From assembly GCA_002914845.1 (NCBI GenBank), contig JXTC01000196.1:429579-493578 (forward strand): DNA of 64,000 nucleotides, given 5' to 3'. This document shows, one piece after another, positions 1 to 12,089 of this stretch (positions within the stretch are counted from its first letter, which is position 1; every line of letters starts with the position of its first letter). This DNA comes from Trema orientale (lineage: Eukaryota > Streptophyta > Magnoliopsida > Rosales > Cannabaceae). The notes beneath the pieces were generated by a model. It did not search any database and had not been told where the DNA came from. It saw only the letters and a program-made list of their open reading frames with translations. The position numbers and the translations under genes were made by a program.

Positions 1-1559
1 ATTCTACAACAACATGTAATTAGGCCCAAAGTATTTCTCATTCCAAAATCCATTATTCCCTCTTAGTCTTCAATCTTAATTTTTAATCAAATAGAGAGAG
101 AGAGATGAATTTATTAGCACTAACTTTGACTAATTAATCACATAATTTAAAATATTTGGGAATTCAATACTAACTTTACATACTATTTGTGGACTAGTAG
201 AGAAACTAGTGATGATGGTTATATATGTCAAACTAGTGATGATGATTATATATGCCACTAGAAATAGTAGTATTTAGCTCTCTGTTTTTTTTTCTTTTTG
301 GTTCCAAATGAATAGTAGGCTCACAATGCCTAGCTATACATGCATATATATAGTGTCCCTATTGAAGACACTGTTTTTATAGGACATATGATCTGTAACC
401 TCTTTTTAAAGGAGAGTATAAATTGTGGGCACAAAGACTATTATTCTGTACAACGCATCATTGTCCATTGAGGCAATGTCAGTCAGAACTGCTCCCTTAA
501 ACAAAGTCCAAAATCCCATCCTAGCAAGCCCACATGCCCATCAAACTAATTAAAGGAAAGCCTGCCTTTTGTTGAGGTTTTCAATTGGCTCTTGAGCCCC
601 CCAGGCTCAGCAAAAGGTAAGGCTTTTTCGCTGGTCAAAGCTAGTTTTTCAAAGTTTAAATTTACACAGGGGGCAAAGAAGTAAAAGAGAAAATTACACA
701 ACATGTGAAAGTGATGTGTCAAATGAGGAAAAAGTAAAAGAGAAGTTTTACTATTGAGTATTAGTTATAGGGTCAGTAAAAGTGGTCATGGATTAGTCAA
801 TTGCTTTGACCAAATCTCATTAATTGCCATATATGGAAATTTTGTAGCAATTGTATTCCATTGGCAAAAAAAAAACAAAAAAACAAAAACAAAAGCTGCT
901 ACTCGTTTGCAAAACTGGAAGTATTTGGTTTATGGACTAGTGCATAACAAACAGGTAAATCATTTTACTTATCTGTTTTTGGGTAAATGACTCTTTATTT
1001 TGAAAATTTCTATACCCCTTATTAATTGGATAATAAATGTTGTGGTACTTTTTTTTTGGACAATAAATGTTATGGTACTTGAAAGTTGGAAGTTCAAAAA
1101 TCAAGCTAGAAAAGTCCTTTACATTTAAGAGAATTGAAGGCTTTAATTTGGATTTAAATCTTCTTTGAACAAGCATAGAAAAATACGAATTTGTATAAAT
1201 CAAATTAAAATATAGAACATTCAATTTTCTTAACGGAATTGTACAAGAGATATAACTCTTTTCACAAATTGGAATTGTACCACTGTTTCTTTAATATTTT
1301 TTTTTTTAAGGTGTTTCTTGAATTCTCATAACCCTAATTTTCACATTAAATTATGGTAAGAGTTCACTTAATTTTTGAAACATCTCAATATGGGAATCGA
1401 ATATTCGTTTACCTCATCCACTTTCTAGCACTCCTTAGATTTTCGAGCTCGTAGGCTCTTTTTTACACTATTGAAAAATGGAATTTAATACGTTGATATA
1501 TTAGTGCTAAAATTAAGTTTGAGATTATAAAGTACTAAAATGGGGTTTGTTTTGATCTT
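1..1559. other. intergenic AT-rich sequence
   Basis: No coding region is supported. Short reading frames here have no recognisable motif and are low in complexity. The stretch holds a short GA microsatellite near 93-106 and several A and T runs. Confidence 0.6.
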
Positions 1560-2000
1560 TATTTTTTTTTCTTTATATAAACGGACTCCTCAAGAGAATA
1601 TCATTAATCAAAACAAAAGCTTTAAATTACCATATAAGCATAAGGATTACAATTTTAAACTCCTCAAAGAAAGGAGACGAAAAAACATATCACAAATACA
1701 ACTACGAACAAATGTGTGAGTTATCCTAATTTTTCAAGAGAAAGAGATAACAAGGACCACCAGCAATCTATTGCATTCAACACTTACTCCTGGCTGCATT
1801 CTTAGCAGGATAGACTATACGAGGCCAGCACCAATTGAGATCCATGCCGTGGAAAAGAAAATAAAACAAAAACTGGCCACTAAACAGATCTAGATCTGAG
1901 AAGAAATCTCATATTTAAGATCTGGACCGAACTAAAATACACACAAAAGGTGGTACTATAAACCAGATCTAGATCTGGACTTATTAAAACTGCAAAAAAA
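1560..2000 (-). repeat. possible LINE 3' end
   Basis: Read on the minus strand, the stretch ends in a phrase of the type 'attaatgatattctcttgagg' followed by an A-rich tail near 1561-1572. Very similar tails end the RNase H-bearing LINE remnants near 61030 and 12100. The palindrome around agatctagatct occurs twice, near 1889 and 1966. No RNase H coding could be read. I infer a decayed non-LTR retroelement tail; it could be unrelated low-complexity DNA. Confidence 0.25.
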
Positions 2001-2200
2001 AAAAAAAAAGAAGCAGAAAGAAGGAGGAAGAAGATGGTGAGGAGAGAAGACCGGAGAAGGACAAGGGAAAACCCTCTCTCCAGCCTCCAAGCGGGGTGGC
2101 ACTGACTTTTTCGTTGGGAGGAAATGCAAGTAGAAAGAGAGAGGCTAGGATTTTTTTCTTTTTCCTCCATCTGCTCGTCCACGTTTTGATCTTCATTTTA

Positions 2201-3660
2201 TTCAGTACTAAAACCAATACGAATGTCGAACTCTTTTTCTTGTTCGCTTGTATGGAGTCTAATCATACGGTAAACTTATCCCTTAACGTGGATTGACCTT
2301 CACGATAAGGTCCAGCCCTTCCTTTGGGTATGGGGCATAGCCCTAAGGGTCAATATATTGATGTATAAGAGTGCATGATTATGTTGCTCTAATTTAATTA
2401 TTGTATAAAGGATATACGGCTAGTAATTTTGACAAAGTGAGATATTAATGTGTGAGATCAGTTTATAGAGTCCGAGAGGTGTGATAAATTTCTTGTGATA
2501 TTATTATTATTTTTTTCATCATAGTAGACCACTATAATTTTTTTTGTGTACTTTACTTGTATTATGTTTCGTTATGCACTAGTAATTAGGGTTTAATCCA
2601 TAACATTGTTAAGGTTTTATTAGCAAAAAGGATCCACCTTCTTAACCCCTTAATATTAATTTGAAGATTTACGAAATTTTTTGGTCTAGAAAACCCAGAA
2701 ATGAACAATAAAATTATAGGATCATTTTTTTAATGATTTTTGTTTTCTTTCTAAATTGAAACCTTAAAAACCCAGAAACACAACAAAAGGATAGAAGGTA
2801 ATCTTGACCTTGGGGAAAACAAGGAAAGTAAAGGTGATTGACCCCATTGATTTTCAAACCCTGAAAAAGGGAATAAAAACAAAGTGGTATACATGAAGTA
2901 AAGGTAAAAGGAGCAACTACAAAGACAAAGTTCTAGCCAAAAGAAAAAGAAACAGAAAAAAAAAAGGTACAAAGACCGATGAAGATTAACAAAGATTAAT
3001 CTTGATCGAGCAAATGTAATTTCATTACGACATAGGGAATATATGGTATCACCATTACATTATTATCACTTTAATAATGAATTGTAACATACGTGACAAT
3101 ATTGACATGTATGTGGTCTTTATTACATATAAAAATGTGTGTATCTAAATGATTCATCAAAATTTTATTATTGGTTAGATCACCATTGTAACTAATACGT
3201 GATAAATTTTATGTATAACATCAATACGAATTAACAAATCTAACAAACAAAGAGAACAGTATGATAGCACCAAAAGATAAAAAAGCATGCATATGGGACT
3301 TATCGGGGGATTACATTCTTACAGAATTACATTTTTTTCACAAGTGGTATTGAAAAGCACCATTAGAACATGTGTACTAATAAGACTTATAAACCCTAAT
3401 GAGGAATACTGGCCTTGATTAATTGAAGGGTTATGCTAGACCTATAAACCTTTAATTTGTAGCAAGGAAAATGTTACATCAAAGGGCATTGCTAATGGAG
3501 GAGTGCTGTGGCCGCTCAAGAGTGTTACAACTTACAACTGTCGAAAAATGCGATTGTTAATCAACTATAAGACTTATAGGATTCATACGTACGTACCTTA
3601 ATCATGTTCATGGGTATAAAATGGACACATATATGGCTAAAGTGAAAGGAGAGGCAAAGT
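2201..3660. other. intergenic AT-rich sequence
   Basis: I see no supported gene, RNA gene or mobile element here, only A/T-rich sequence with homopolymer runs. Confidence 0.55.
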
Positions 3661-3960
3661 TACACTAACATGATGGGGATAGGGCAAGTGAATCTGAACA
3701 TCTGATGACGCTTTAGGAAGACACAACACCATGACACGTGCTATGGTCTCTCTCTCTCGCCAGTGCATCCACTCATCGAGAAGCCAACGCATTGATAGAT
3801 TACACGCCCACTTTGGACTCTCACCCTTTAGACCACGACACGTGCCCCTGCCTCCCTCCAACCAAACCCACCTTCTTCTCTCTCTCTCTTCATAGAACAA
3901 CTCAAACCCCAAATTTCACTTTTTTTTTTTCTTTCTTTCTTTCTTTTTCTCCATCTCCCA
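3661..3960 (+). promoter_or_regulatory. promoter-like island with two G-boxes
   Basis: This is a relatively GC-rich island in AT-rich DNA. It carries two perfect CACGTG G-boxes (3735-3740 and 3839-3844), both in the identical 9-bp context GACACGTGC and 104 bp apart. They are followed by CT-rich sequence (3880-3895) and pyrimidine-rich sequence (3919-3955) of the kind seen in plant 5' leaders. G-boxes bind bZIP and bHLH factors. No open reading frame with gene-like character follows, so this may be an orphan promoter, a gene relic or chance. Confidence 0.25.
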
Positions 3961-6900
3961 CCTCCTAGTTAAATATGCCAATATAAGTACATAGAGATAT
4001 GGGAAGCTTTGGTTTAGTACTAAGATAAAAATAAGTTTTTTCTAATTTGTTTTAGTTAGGTAATAAAAAAATTCGAGTAGTGGATGAGATAATATTAAAA
4101 AATGAGCAAAAGCAAGATTGAAGAGTGGGGTGCATTATTTTAATGGCTGGCTTCTTTTTACCCGGCAAGTGATTGATCATAGAATTGCGAGCATTTCCCA
4201 TGATCTTTTCTTGGTATTAGCTAGAGGATTATATATGATCTAGAAAGGAATACCTATGACTAATGCGTGATTTTAAACCTAAGGTTATGAACTTTTTCTT
4301 CTTTGCTAGAAAACGGTGTGCACATTTAATTGAATTTGAGAACATACCATTAAATACTTATAATACCTTATCACGTAATTTTTCAACAACAACAAAATGT
4401 TACACATCACACCTTGCCTTATTAAATTTATCCATCTTAAAGTTCTCTTTCTTGTTTCATCCATGTTTAAATAAAGTGTGTTGTGGATTATTGCTTGTAT
4501 GCCAATAAAGTTTCATATTGGCAAGACATAAGAATAAAAATATTTAATGAAAGATTGAGTTGCTCCATTCAATTTGTTTTCTTTTTGAAATGGACTCTCG
4601 AACACTTAGGAGGAAACCATGACCTGATAATATATATGAATTATGAACTAAAAAATTAGTTAACATTTATTTTTATTCCAGGAAAAGTGGACGAAAACTG
4701 TGGACTTAATCAGCAAAGTGTGAAAACGATTCCGTTAACTACTTCAGTTATAAATTCGTTTTTCAGGATATAAGTCCCTCAAGAATGAAACTAACCCATT
4801 TTGTTGCTTATTATTTCTATAGTTTGTTTATATTGGTGATTTGGATGGAGATCATATTGGTTTGGGGACCATTTTTATGTCTTGTCAGTTTTATTGTATT
4901 ATAGTGGCAGCTTGCTTTTGGTGCCACTGCCCTTTGATAATGTCGAACATTATATTTAGCTTAGATGGTGGATTATTTTATTTTATTTTTGTTTCATTAT
5001 TTGTACCCTCTTTTTGAAGCATTCTTAAAAGTTTATGCACCTTTTAAGGTTTTCAGTTAAAACTAGGTAATTTGATTTATAGATGGTAAAGTCTAATTGG
5101 ATCACTAGAACTATCACCATCTACGTGAAAGCTAGAAGAACAAAAAAGAAAATTCTGAGAAAATATATGTGCAAAAAAAAAAAAAAAGTTTTGTTCAGCA
5201 ACATTATCAGAGCTGCTCCACAAAAATAATAACAATCACATGAAATACAACTAGTAATGCTTAGCATTAGCATTAGCAACTAATCCAGGCTTTTAAGAGT
5301 GTATAGTGTTTCGACTCATATAAGTGTAGGGTTCATTTTTAAAGATAAATTATATTGGTGTTATAGGAGTTATTTTTTCAACAATCAACAGTTATTTTTC
5401 CTAAAAAATTGTTAATAAAATTTTATTGATGAGGACATTGCAAAAAAAAAAATTATTATGAAAGTACTTAGCTGGTAATTATATAGGTTTTGGTACAGTT
5501 ATCACGTGAAGCAAGCACATGTTATTTGAAGATTTTCAAAACATGCCAAGAATGTTGCATTAGTAAATTAACTCCATAATTACAAGTTCTGTACTAGCCG
5601 GAATTTTATTTTTCCATTTTTAGCATCCCTTGGCTTCATGCCATTTTGGTACTTACAAATTCCATATTTATTTATTACTTGTATATGTTGGAAATGTAGT
5701 TTATCCTTTGTCGAGTCCTTTTGAATAAGAGAATGAAAGAACAGAGTTAAAGTTAAGTTTGGTTGGTAACCAGTCATATATATACATGGGCCTTACCCTA
5801 CTACACTTAAGGGTTTATTTATATTATCTCATATCCTTAGCTTTTCCAACGGGTTTTAAAGGATTTCTTAGGCTTCTTTGTGAACCCTATTAGCCATAAA
5901 TATCTTATAGGCAAAAGGGGTTGCCAAACCAATGAAATATAGCCTGACCCCCACTCACCCTTTTAATCTTTTTTAATTTCAAAAAAAAAAAAAAGAAGAA
6001 AACAAGAAGCAGAAGAAGGAGGAAAAGAAAAAAGCTCACAAAATTTTATACTTTAGTGTGACTTAAAAGTGGAAGTTTGAAGGAGGTACTATCATGGATT
6101 TGGGTTCAAACTTCAAACCCAGAACTGGTATATCCTTGTTATGTGGTACCCCGTACCCTTTCCTATGATCATCCTTATATTCCAACTACTTGGTTAAATC
6201 TAGTCAATTGATTGGTTAAACGCGTACTAAAAGTCATTTTCAAGTCTAGAAAAAAATGTGACTTTTTTTACTTGAGAAGTTCCTCCAAGGCATAATCTTT
6301 GGGGATATATATATGTCTACCGGTCAAAGTCAAGAATGCTGTTTTCCTCATAATCTGGGGAAATAGTATAATATATTTTAGTTAAATAGCTAGGCATTTT
6401 CGTTTCTAATATAAAAAATTTAGGTGCCACGGTAGACAATGTAGTACAAAATCCACATATTTGCCTAAATATGATTTGGTTTTGCATAAAAGTAACACTT
6501 CTATTACATCGAAACTTTGACATTTCAGGAATATACACTGTATATTTGAATGGAACTTTGATGCATCAAACTTTGTGGTACTGCTCACTGCTGTAATATC
6601 AGATGCAATATTTTAGTGAATATATATGTCTTTGTCATGGCGACCCAAGTGGTGCTAAGTATATATTCACGAGAAAAGTCGAATAGAAGTGTGTATGGTT
6701 AGTGAAGTTAGTCTAATATTCAATAATGGGAACAAACTTAGTAGTTGAGTACCACTCATCCATTGATGTTACTAATCCAAATTCAACATATAGGCCAGTA
6801 GTGTCATATAATTATACACGGTTTTTCATTAACAAAAAAAGAAAAAAAGAGGAAACATTTTATATATAAGGTATCATGTGGTAGGTACCAAATTATAAAA

Positions 6901-7430
6901 GACAATAGTAAATGTTGTTTGATTATAGTGTCATTATTTATATGATTTAACAATCAGAAATACACTACTCGAATGTGATTAATACCAATCTATGAACAAT
7001 GTTCCTTAGTGCTTTCACTCTGTTTGGATACTTTGTCTACATTGTCTTTCGATATGCGAAGGAGAGCCTCACATATTAATGGAGAAGTAAATCAAGTACT
7101 ACCGGCAAATTGTTGGCTTATTTTGGCGTGCATTCTTCCAATGAGATTTGGTGGTTGCATTGCATTGCACTGTAGATTTTGATGCCGATTTTTCTTATAG
7201 AGATATATTACTAATTTTCCATTTTATTGATTTAAAGTAACCTTTGATATGGATGTTTGTTTTTTTTACTTTTCATTTTTTGGTTGAAGCTACTTAGAAT
7301 TGATAATATTATGAATGATTAGGCACATCTCAATTAGGTTGGCATCACTTAAAAAATTTCTAGGTACCAAAAAAATCTATTAAAATAAGAAAATAATACA
7401 AGTAGTCCATAAACCATTTTTTAGCACGAG
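3961..7430. other. intergenic AT-rich sequence
   Basis: No gene is supported across this 3.5 kb. It has A/T homopolymers and short spurious reading frames without recognisable motifs. Confidence 0.55.
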
Positions 7431-7495
7431 CTTCCCAGACTTGGCATGAAATAGCACTGCTAACTTGGAAGCCTTAATCCTCCTTAACTCATTCT

Positions 7496-7618
7496 CTATA
7501 GCAATGTCTCTGGATTCCTATCGAATCCTCTTTCCCTTAGGATCTGGCCTGTTTGGCCTCCGTTAAACCCACTACTCCTTCCAGATCTGTTAGATTGAGC
7601 ACTTCCTGCACTAGACAT
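7496..7618 (-). pseudogene. small gene fragment, unrecognised, probably frameshifted
   Basis: A 40-codon minus-strand frame starts at 7618 with the residues MSSAGSAQSNRSGRSSGF. It is rich in Ser, Gly and Arg and ends at 7496. Just before the stop, another frame continues smoothly with a charged, helix-like stretch (IENELRRIKASKL) down to about 7430, which suggests one frameshift. Upstream on the minus strand lies a CTTCTT/CATCAT-rich stretch (7706-7760) resembling a 5' leader. I do not recognise the family. Base composition is less AT-rich than the surroundings. It could be a gene relic or a chance frame. Confidence 0.25.
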
Positions 7619-7886
7619 AATGAAAAAAAAAATACAATAAATTAAAATTATGATTAAAAAAGGCTTAAAAGGAATGAAGGGTTTTGGTTGACAAGGAGAA
7701 AAAAGGGAAGAAGAAGAAGAAGAAAGAGGTTTGATGGTGATGATGATGATGATGAGCAGTGATGACTGTTAATAATAAAAATCTTTGGTTTTGTGGCTGT
7801 CCTTCTTAACCACTTGTTTTTTTAACCCTAGTTCTAATCCATGGTTGAACTCCATCAAGTGGAGGAGGAAAATATTGTGACCGTGT

Positions 7887-8964
7887 GATTGGAAAAAGCG
7901 TTTACAACCGAATTTCTTTCATAATGAATATGTTAAATCTAATTTATGGAAGTAAATTTGGTCGAACAAAATACATGAACGCCTAAAAATACTTCTTTGG
8001 AGAATTGCTAAAAACTCTTTACCTACAGGAGATCGGTTGGGTTTGATCCTTGGCCCCATTGAAAGAAAATGCTATTTATGCTCGAACTCACAAGATTCGC
8101 TCATTCATATTTTTATGGGTTGTTCCTATACAAAATGCTTGTGATTTGGAAGTAAATGGCATCTTCGCCTTGACTCTCTCCACCTTCAAGATGGGAGGGA
8201 ACTTGTTAATTGATTTTTTAATCCTCCTCATATTGGATCTGATGCTTATGAGTTGAAAATAGAGTTTAGTGTTTTTGCTGCAGTGCTTTGTTATAAGGTT
8301 TGGAATGCCCGCAATTCGGCCTTCCACTCAGGGACTCTGATTGAACCAAGAAGATTACTCTCAAGTATAAATGATGCAACTACAAAGCACTTGAAGACAC
8401 TGGCGGTGATGGGAAGAGGTGATATCTCTAACTTTCCTTCAATTACCAGGTTGCCTCGATGGCGGAATCCTAGACCTGGAGGTATAAGAGTCTTCACTGA
8501 TGCAGCTTTTAAAAATAATAGAGGAGCTGCCAGTATGGTTGTGCTGAATAATGCATCCCAGATCCTAAGGCTTGCTGCTCAGTGTTTCATGGCTTACTCT
8601 CTATTGGAAGTTGAACTTTAAGCTCTAAAATTTGGAGTGGAATCTTGCGGCCCTCTAAACTGGACGAATGTTGTGTTCTTTTCTAACAACGTAGAAGTGG
8701 TTAACTCCATTGCTAGCTCTTCTTATCCTGTTTGGAGTCTTTTACATTTAAGTCTCTCTATTTGTAATGTGAGTAGAAGGTTGAATTACTCAGTAGTTTG
8801 GATTCCTAGAACCTTGAATGGGTTTGCGCATGTTTTGGCCTCTTGGGTCTTCAGACATAACCGTTCAGGGACTTTTCCTTGGTGGGAGGTTGCCCCGACA
8901 ACCAATTTACTTGTTGATCTTGAATAAAGGAATCTTTTTGGAGCAAAAAAAAAAAAAAAAAAAA
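7887..8964 (+). pseudogene. 5'-truncated LINE: zinc-binding (zf-RVT) and RNase H remnant with poly(A) tail
   Basis: One continuous frame reads through the C-terminal part of a plant non-LTR retrotransposon polyprotein. First comes the region that follows reverse transcriptase (LLWRIAKNSLPTGDRL, then C-x2-C and H-x4-C ligands near 8066-8115). A spacer follows, and then an RNase H type-1 domain (VFTDAAFKNNRGAAS near 8492-8536, ending WIPRTLNGFAHVLASW near 8801-8848). Four in-frame stops break it: TAA 7953, TGA 8142, TGA 8211 and TAA 8619. The frame ends at 8927, overlapping an AATAAA signal, and a run of 20 A follows at 8945-8964, as expected for target-primed reverse transcription. Reverse transcriptase and endonuclease are missing. 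I found no clear target-site duplication. It is a dead element. Confidence 0.85.
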
Positions 8965-9322
8965 GAACAAGTAAGTGTTGGGTTGAGTTAAAGGTGTTAA
9001 GCATATATCATTAAAAAAACCGTTCAGGTGCGAACTTTGTTGGGATCAAAATTGCATATAATCCTTTTTTATGCTTCTAGCTCTCTTAAGCTTATCTCTT
9101 ATTCATAAAATGAAAAATAAAAATAAGAGACACTCTTTCCTAGCAAAGTTAACGAAAGTGACAATAAGAAAGGATGCACTATTGATCGTTGTGAAGAATT
9201 CTAGCAATGAATATAGATGGAAAGCCAACTCACATTTCATTTTAACTCTGACTTTTATAGGTTAGAATGTGTGCTAAAGCCAGATCTCAGGGGTATTAAT
9301 CCATCTAGCCATAGGCCAATAG

Positions 9323-9353
<31 letters not shown>

Positions 9354-10259
9354 GTCATGTTTCAATGGAGTTTTTTATTTTTGCTCCATAGATGGGTACT
9401 TTGATCAAGTTGAAAATGACTTGCAATAGCAAGTTATTTTTACCTACAACCATTTCTATTCTAATTTTTTAAGGAATCCTCTTTCCATTGAATTAGGAAT
9501 AAGATTTGAGAATAATTTTTTAAGAAAAATAATTTGGAATAGTTTTTTAAGAAATTTTTTTAATCAAAATTATTAGTATTTAATGTTTTGATATATATAT
9601 AGTTATTTTTTTTTAAAGTGTTTTGACATGGTTTGGTTTTCTTTTATTTATTTTTTATTTTTTTAGGAATATGCACATTTTCATTCTTTATCTAATAAAG
9701 GATTAGTTAGTTTTTTTTTTTTTTTTGGGACCAAATATACATTAATCATGATAAAAAGAACTCACGTTAGTTGATTAAAAAAAATTAAAAAATATGCAAA
9801 AAATAATATTTTAATCAATAATAATCAAATCATTAATCAAAAAATAGTTGATTGTATTATTAAAAGGTAATTTTTTATAAAACACGTAAAATGAAAGGAA
9901 AAAAAAAGAGAGAAAGAAGGTGAGTGATAACTATTAACACATTTGATTGTTAATAAAAAAAATACAAAAATAATATTTTAATCAATAATTATCAAATCAT
10001 TATCAAATATGGAATAAGAATAAAAATAAAAAAATAATAATGGAAAGATGATTGAAAAAAAAATGTCCAACTCATAGGTCATAAACAGGTTGCCAATATT
10101 TTTAATCATAAATAACTTTCTATATATATATACATATTAATTAGATTTTTCTTTTTTATAAAATTACTAATATTATTATAACCATTAGATTAAAATCTAA
10201 TGGCCCAAATTAGAATACCCATCTATGGAGTAAAAATAAAAAACTCCATTGAAACATCA

Positions 10260-10321
<62 letters not shown>
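9323..10321. mobile_element. 914-bp non-autonomous element with 49-bp inverted repeats, bounded by (TA)n
   Basis: The left terminus (9351-9399) and the right terminus (10216-10264, reverse-complemented) align over about 49 bp with four mismatches; the shared core includes 'gtttcaatggagttttt'. The left copy directly abuts a (TA)n tract at 9323-9351 and the right copy abuts a longer one at about 10263-10321. The interior is AT-rich and non-coding. It carries two copies of an 'aataatattttaatcaataat' unit near 9804 and 9970. The architecture resembles MITEs that insert in TA microsatellites, as described for rice Micron; the family assignment is inference. The duplication cannot be read inside the TA tract. 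Confidence 0.7.
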
Positions 10322-10324
<3 letters not shown>

Positions 10325-11168
10325 TAGCTAGCTCTAGTAATATAACATAAACTTTATAGCAATTGTTTTTGCTATATGAATCCATGTCATTAGTTCCACT
10401 ATAATATGTACCAAGCTCAACCATGTTGGTGATATGATAATTCTTTTTTTTTTTTTTTCCTTTTTCCCTTTTTTACCTGCACCAGAATGAGTGTCTCTAA
10501 TATAGTAAAATGATTCATTTCATTTCACTTGTAAAATACTATTACCACCTCCTAATTTTATTTATTTATTTTTTGAAAAGATTACCACCTCCTAATTGTT
10601 GTTGTTGTTTTTTCTTTTTTTTCCTAAAAGGTGCACATAAATTTATAAGGGAAAGTATTTGAAGTGCTCAAATAATTGGTCTCCTCTAGTCGCAATGCTA
10701 TTAGGTTTGCCAGCAAATAGATCATAGTGGGTTTCTGCTGCCTCCTTGGCCCATCAAATGCTGCTACCTTCCACATAATATTAATTAATATTATTTAACC
10801 ACTTTTATTAATTTATTAATTACTACTATTCAATCACTTCATTAATTTATTAATTAATGGTAGGAAGCAAAGAGACACATCATTACTCGTACGGACCGAT
10901 AAGTCTTATCTCATTTATTAAATCCTTGCTTTATCATACTGACAATAAAAAAAATAAAATATAATAATCTCCCTCACAAAAACCCCACTTTTTTTCTTTT
11001 TTTTTTCCCCATTTTATTTCTATTATATTTTAAAGTGTGTGATTAGTTGGGAGATTGAGCAAGTTCTCAACTCGACATTTGGTTACATCACTTTGGGGAG
11101 CTTACTGCTCTCCTTTTCATCATTCTGTAATTGACCCTCATATTTCTTACAATTACAATGGTACCATT
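10325..11168. other. intergenic AT-rich sequence with short duplications
   Basis: No gene is supported. Two local repeats are visible: 'attaccacctcctaatt' near 10540 and again near 10580, and a motif around 'ttaatttattaatta' repeated near 10805 and 10840. Confidence 0.5.
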
Positions 11169-11169
11169 T

Positions 11170-11317
11170 GATTTATCATAGATTTTTTTTTTGATACTTT
11201 GGTTACAAATCGGTAGGGAGCGGAAGGAGTGTGGGGATCAAACCCCACGCCTCTTGTTCTCATGAGAGAGCTTTTATCACACGAGCTATTGCTCGTGGGT
11301 GATTTATCATAGATTTT
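11170..11317 (-). mobile_element. tRNA-derived SINE with 17-bp target-site duplication
   Basis: A 114-bp body (11187-11300) is flanked by identical 17-bp direct repeats, gatttatcatagatttt (11170-11186 and 11301-11317). On the minus strand it begins with an A-box-like stretch (near 11278-11291, agctcgtgtgat). A good B box follows (gggtttgatcccc, near 11233-11246), and it ends in an A-run next to the duplication (T-run near 11183-11192 on the plus strand). These are the hallmarks of a tRNA-derived SINE inserted by LINE machinery. The head contains the small palindrome cacgagc-tatt-gctcgtg (11280-11297). It is short for a plant SINE, so it may be a compact family or internally deleted. Confidence 0.8.
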
Positions 11318-11368
11318 AAAATGCATAAATTGTGTGAGAAAAATTTGTGTAAAATGTGAAATCCTTTA

Positions 11369-11852
11369 AGGGTAAATATGAAAAAAAAAAAAGCAAAAAA
11401 ATGAAGTATGCACTTTTTGTTACTTTTTGCCATTTCGAAAAATTATATCCAGATTTCAAATTTTTAAAAATTTATATCAGTCTCCAATATTTTGAGTGAT
11501 TAATGGCATTGAAAGTTATAATTGTCATTCATATCCTTGTTACCAAATAAATTAAACTAAAGAAATTGTAAGAAAATTAAAATAAAATCATATTAAACTA
11601 AAGATTTTATTTATTTAATTTTTATTTCAAAGTTTGATAGTTTTAGCAATTTTTTAGTATGATTAATATGTATGGAAACAAGAATAAACAAACTACTTTC
11701 AGTGTAAAATAAGGGGCAAATTCGTAATTTCATATATAAAAATTCCAATTTTAGGAAATGAAATTTAGAAGTATAATTTTGCATAACCTAGAACACACGA
11801 CTAAAATTACAAAAAAAATGCATACTTCAAAGTATTATTTTGCATTAAACCT
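11369..11852. mobile_element. long-inverted-repeat MITE-like element
   Basis: Two diverged arms are arranged as an inverted repeat. The left arm (11369-11480) runs from agggtaaatatg through tgaagtatgcac. The right arm (about 11735-11852), reverse-complemented, runs from aggtttaatgc through tgaagtatgcat. The interior is non-coding. The form fits a MULE-type or foldback MITE. No target-site duplication could be fixed because the ends are diverged. Confidence 0.45.
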
Positions 11853-12089
11853 ATCTTTTTAAGATGTCTTATTCTTTTAACGGTAACCTCTGTAAATATA
11901 TTTGAAGTTCCATTTTAAGAAAAATAAATAAATAAAAGAGTAGTAAAAGTTAGACAAATAGAAATTGACCATTTGAAGAAACATAAGGTAAACTATGGAG
12001 GTTGAATTTTTTTCTACAGGTTTTATATTATTTGACCATTATGGACGTAAAAATTGTGCCAATCTATAGGAGTACTTGTTGAATCCATC

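Noticed and set aside
1880..2217. Overlapping minus-strand frames rich in Ser, Leu and Phe
   Set aside because: They come from purine/pyrimidine-skewed low-complexity sequence and carry no motif.
3388..3398. Telomere-like aaaccctaa as an interstitial telomere
   Set aside because: It is a single copy with no tandem array, and is expected by chance.
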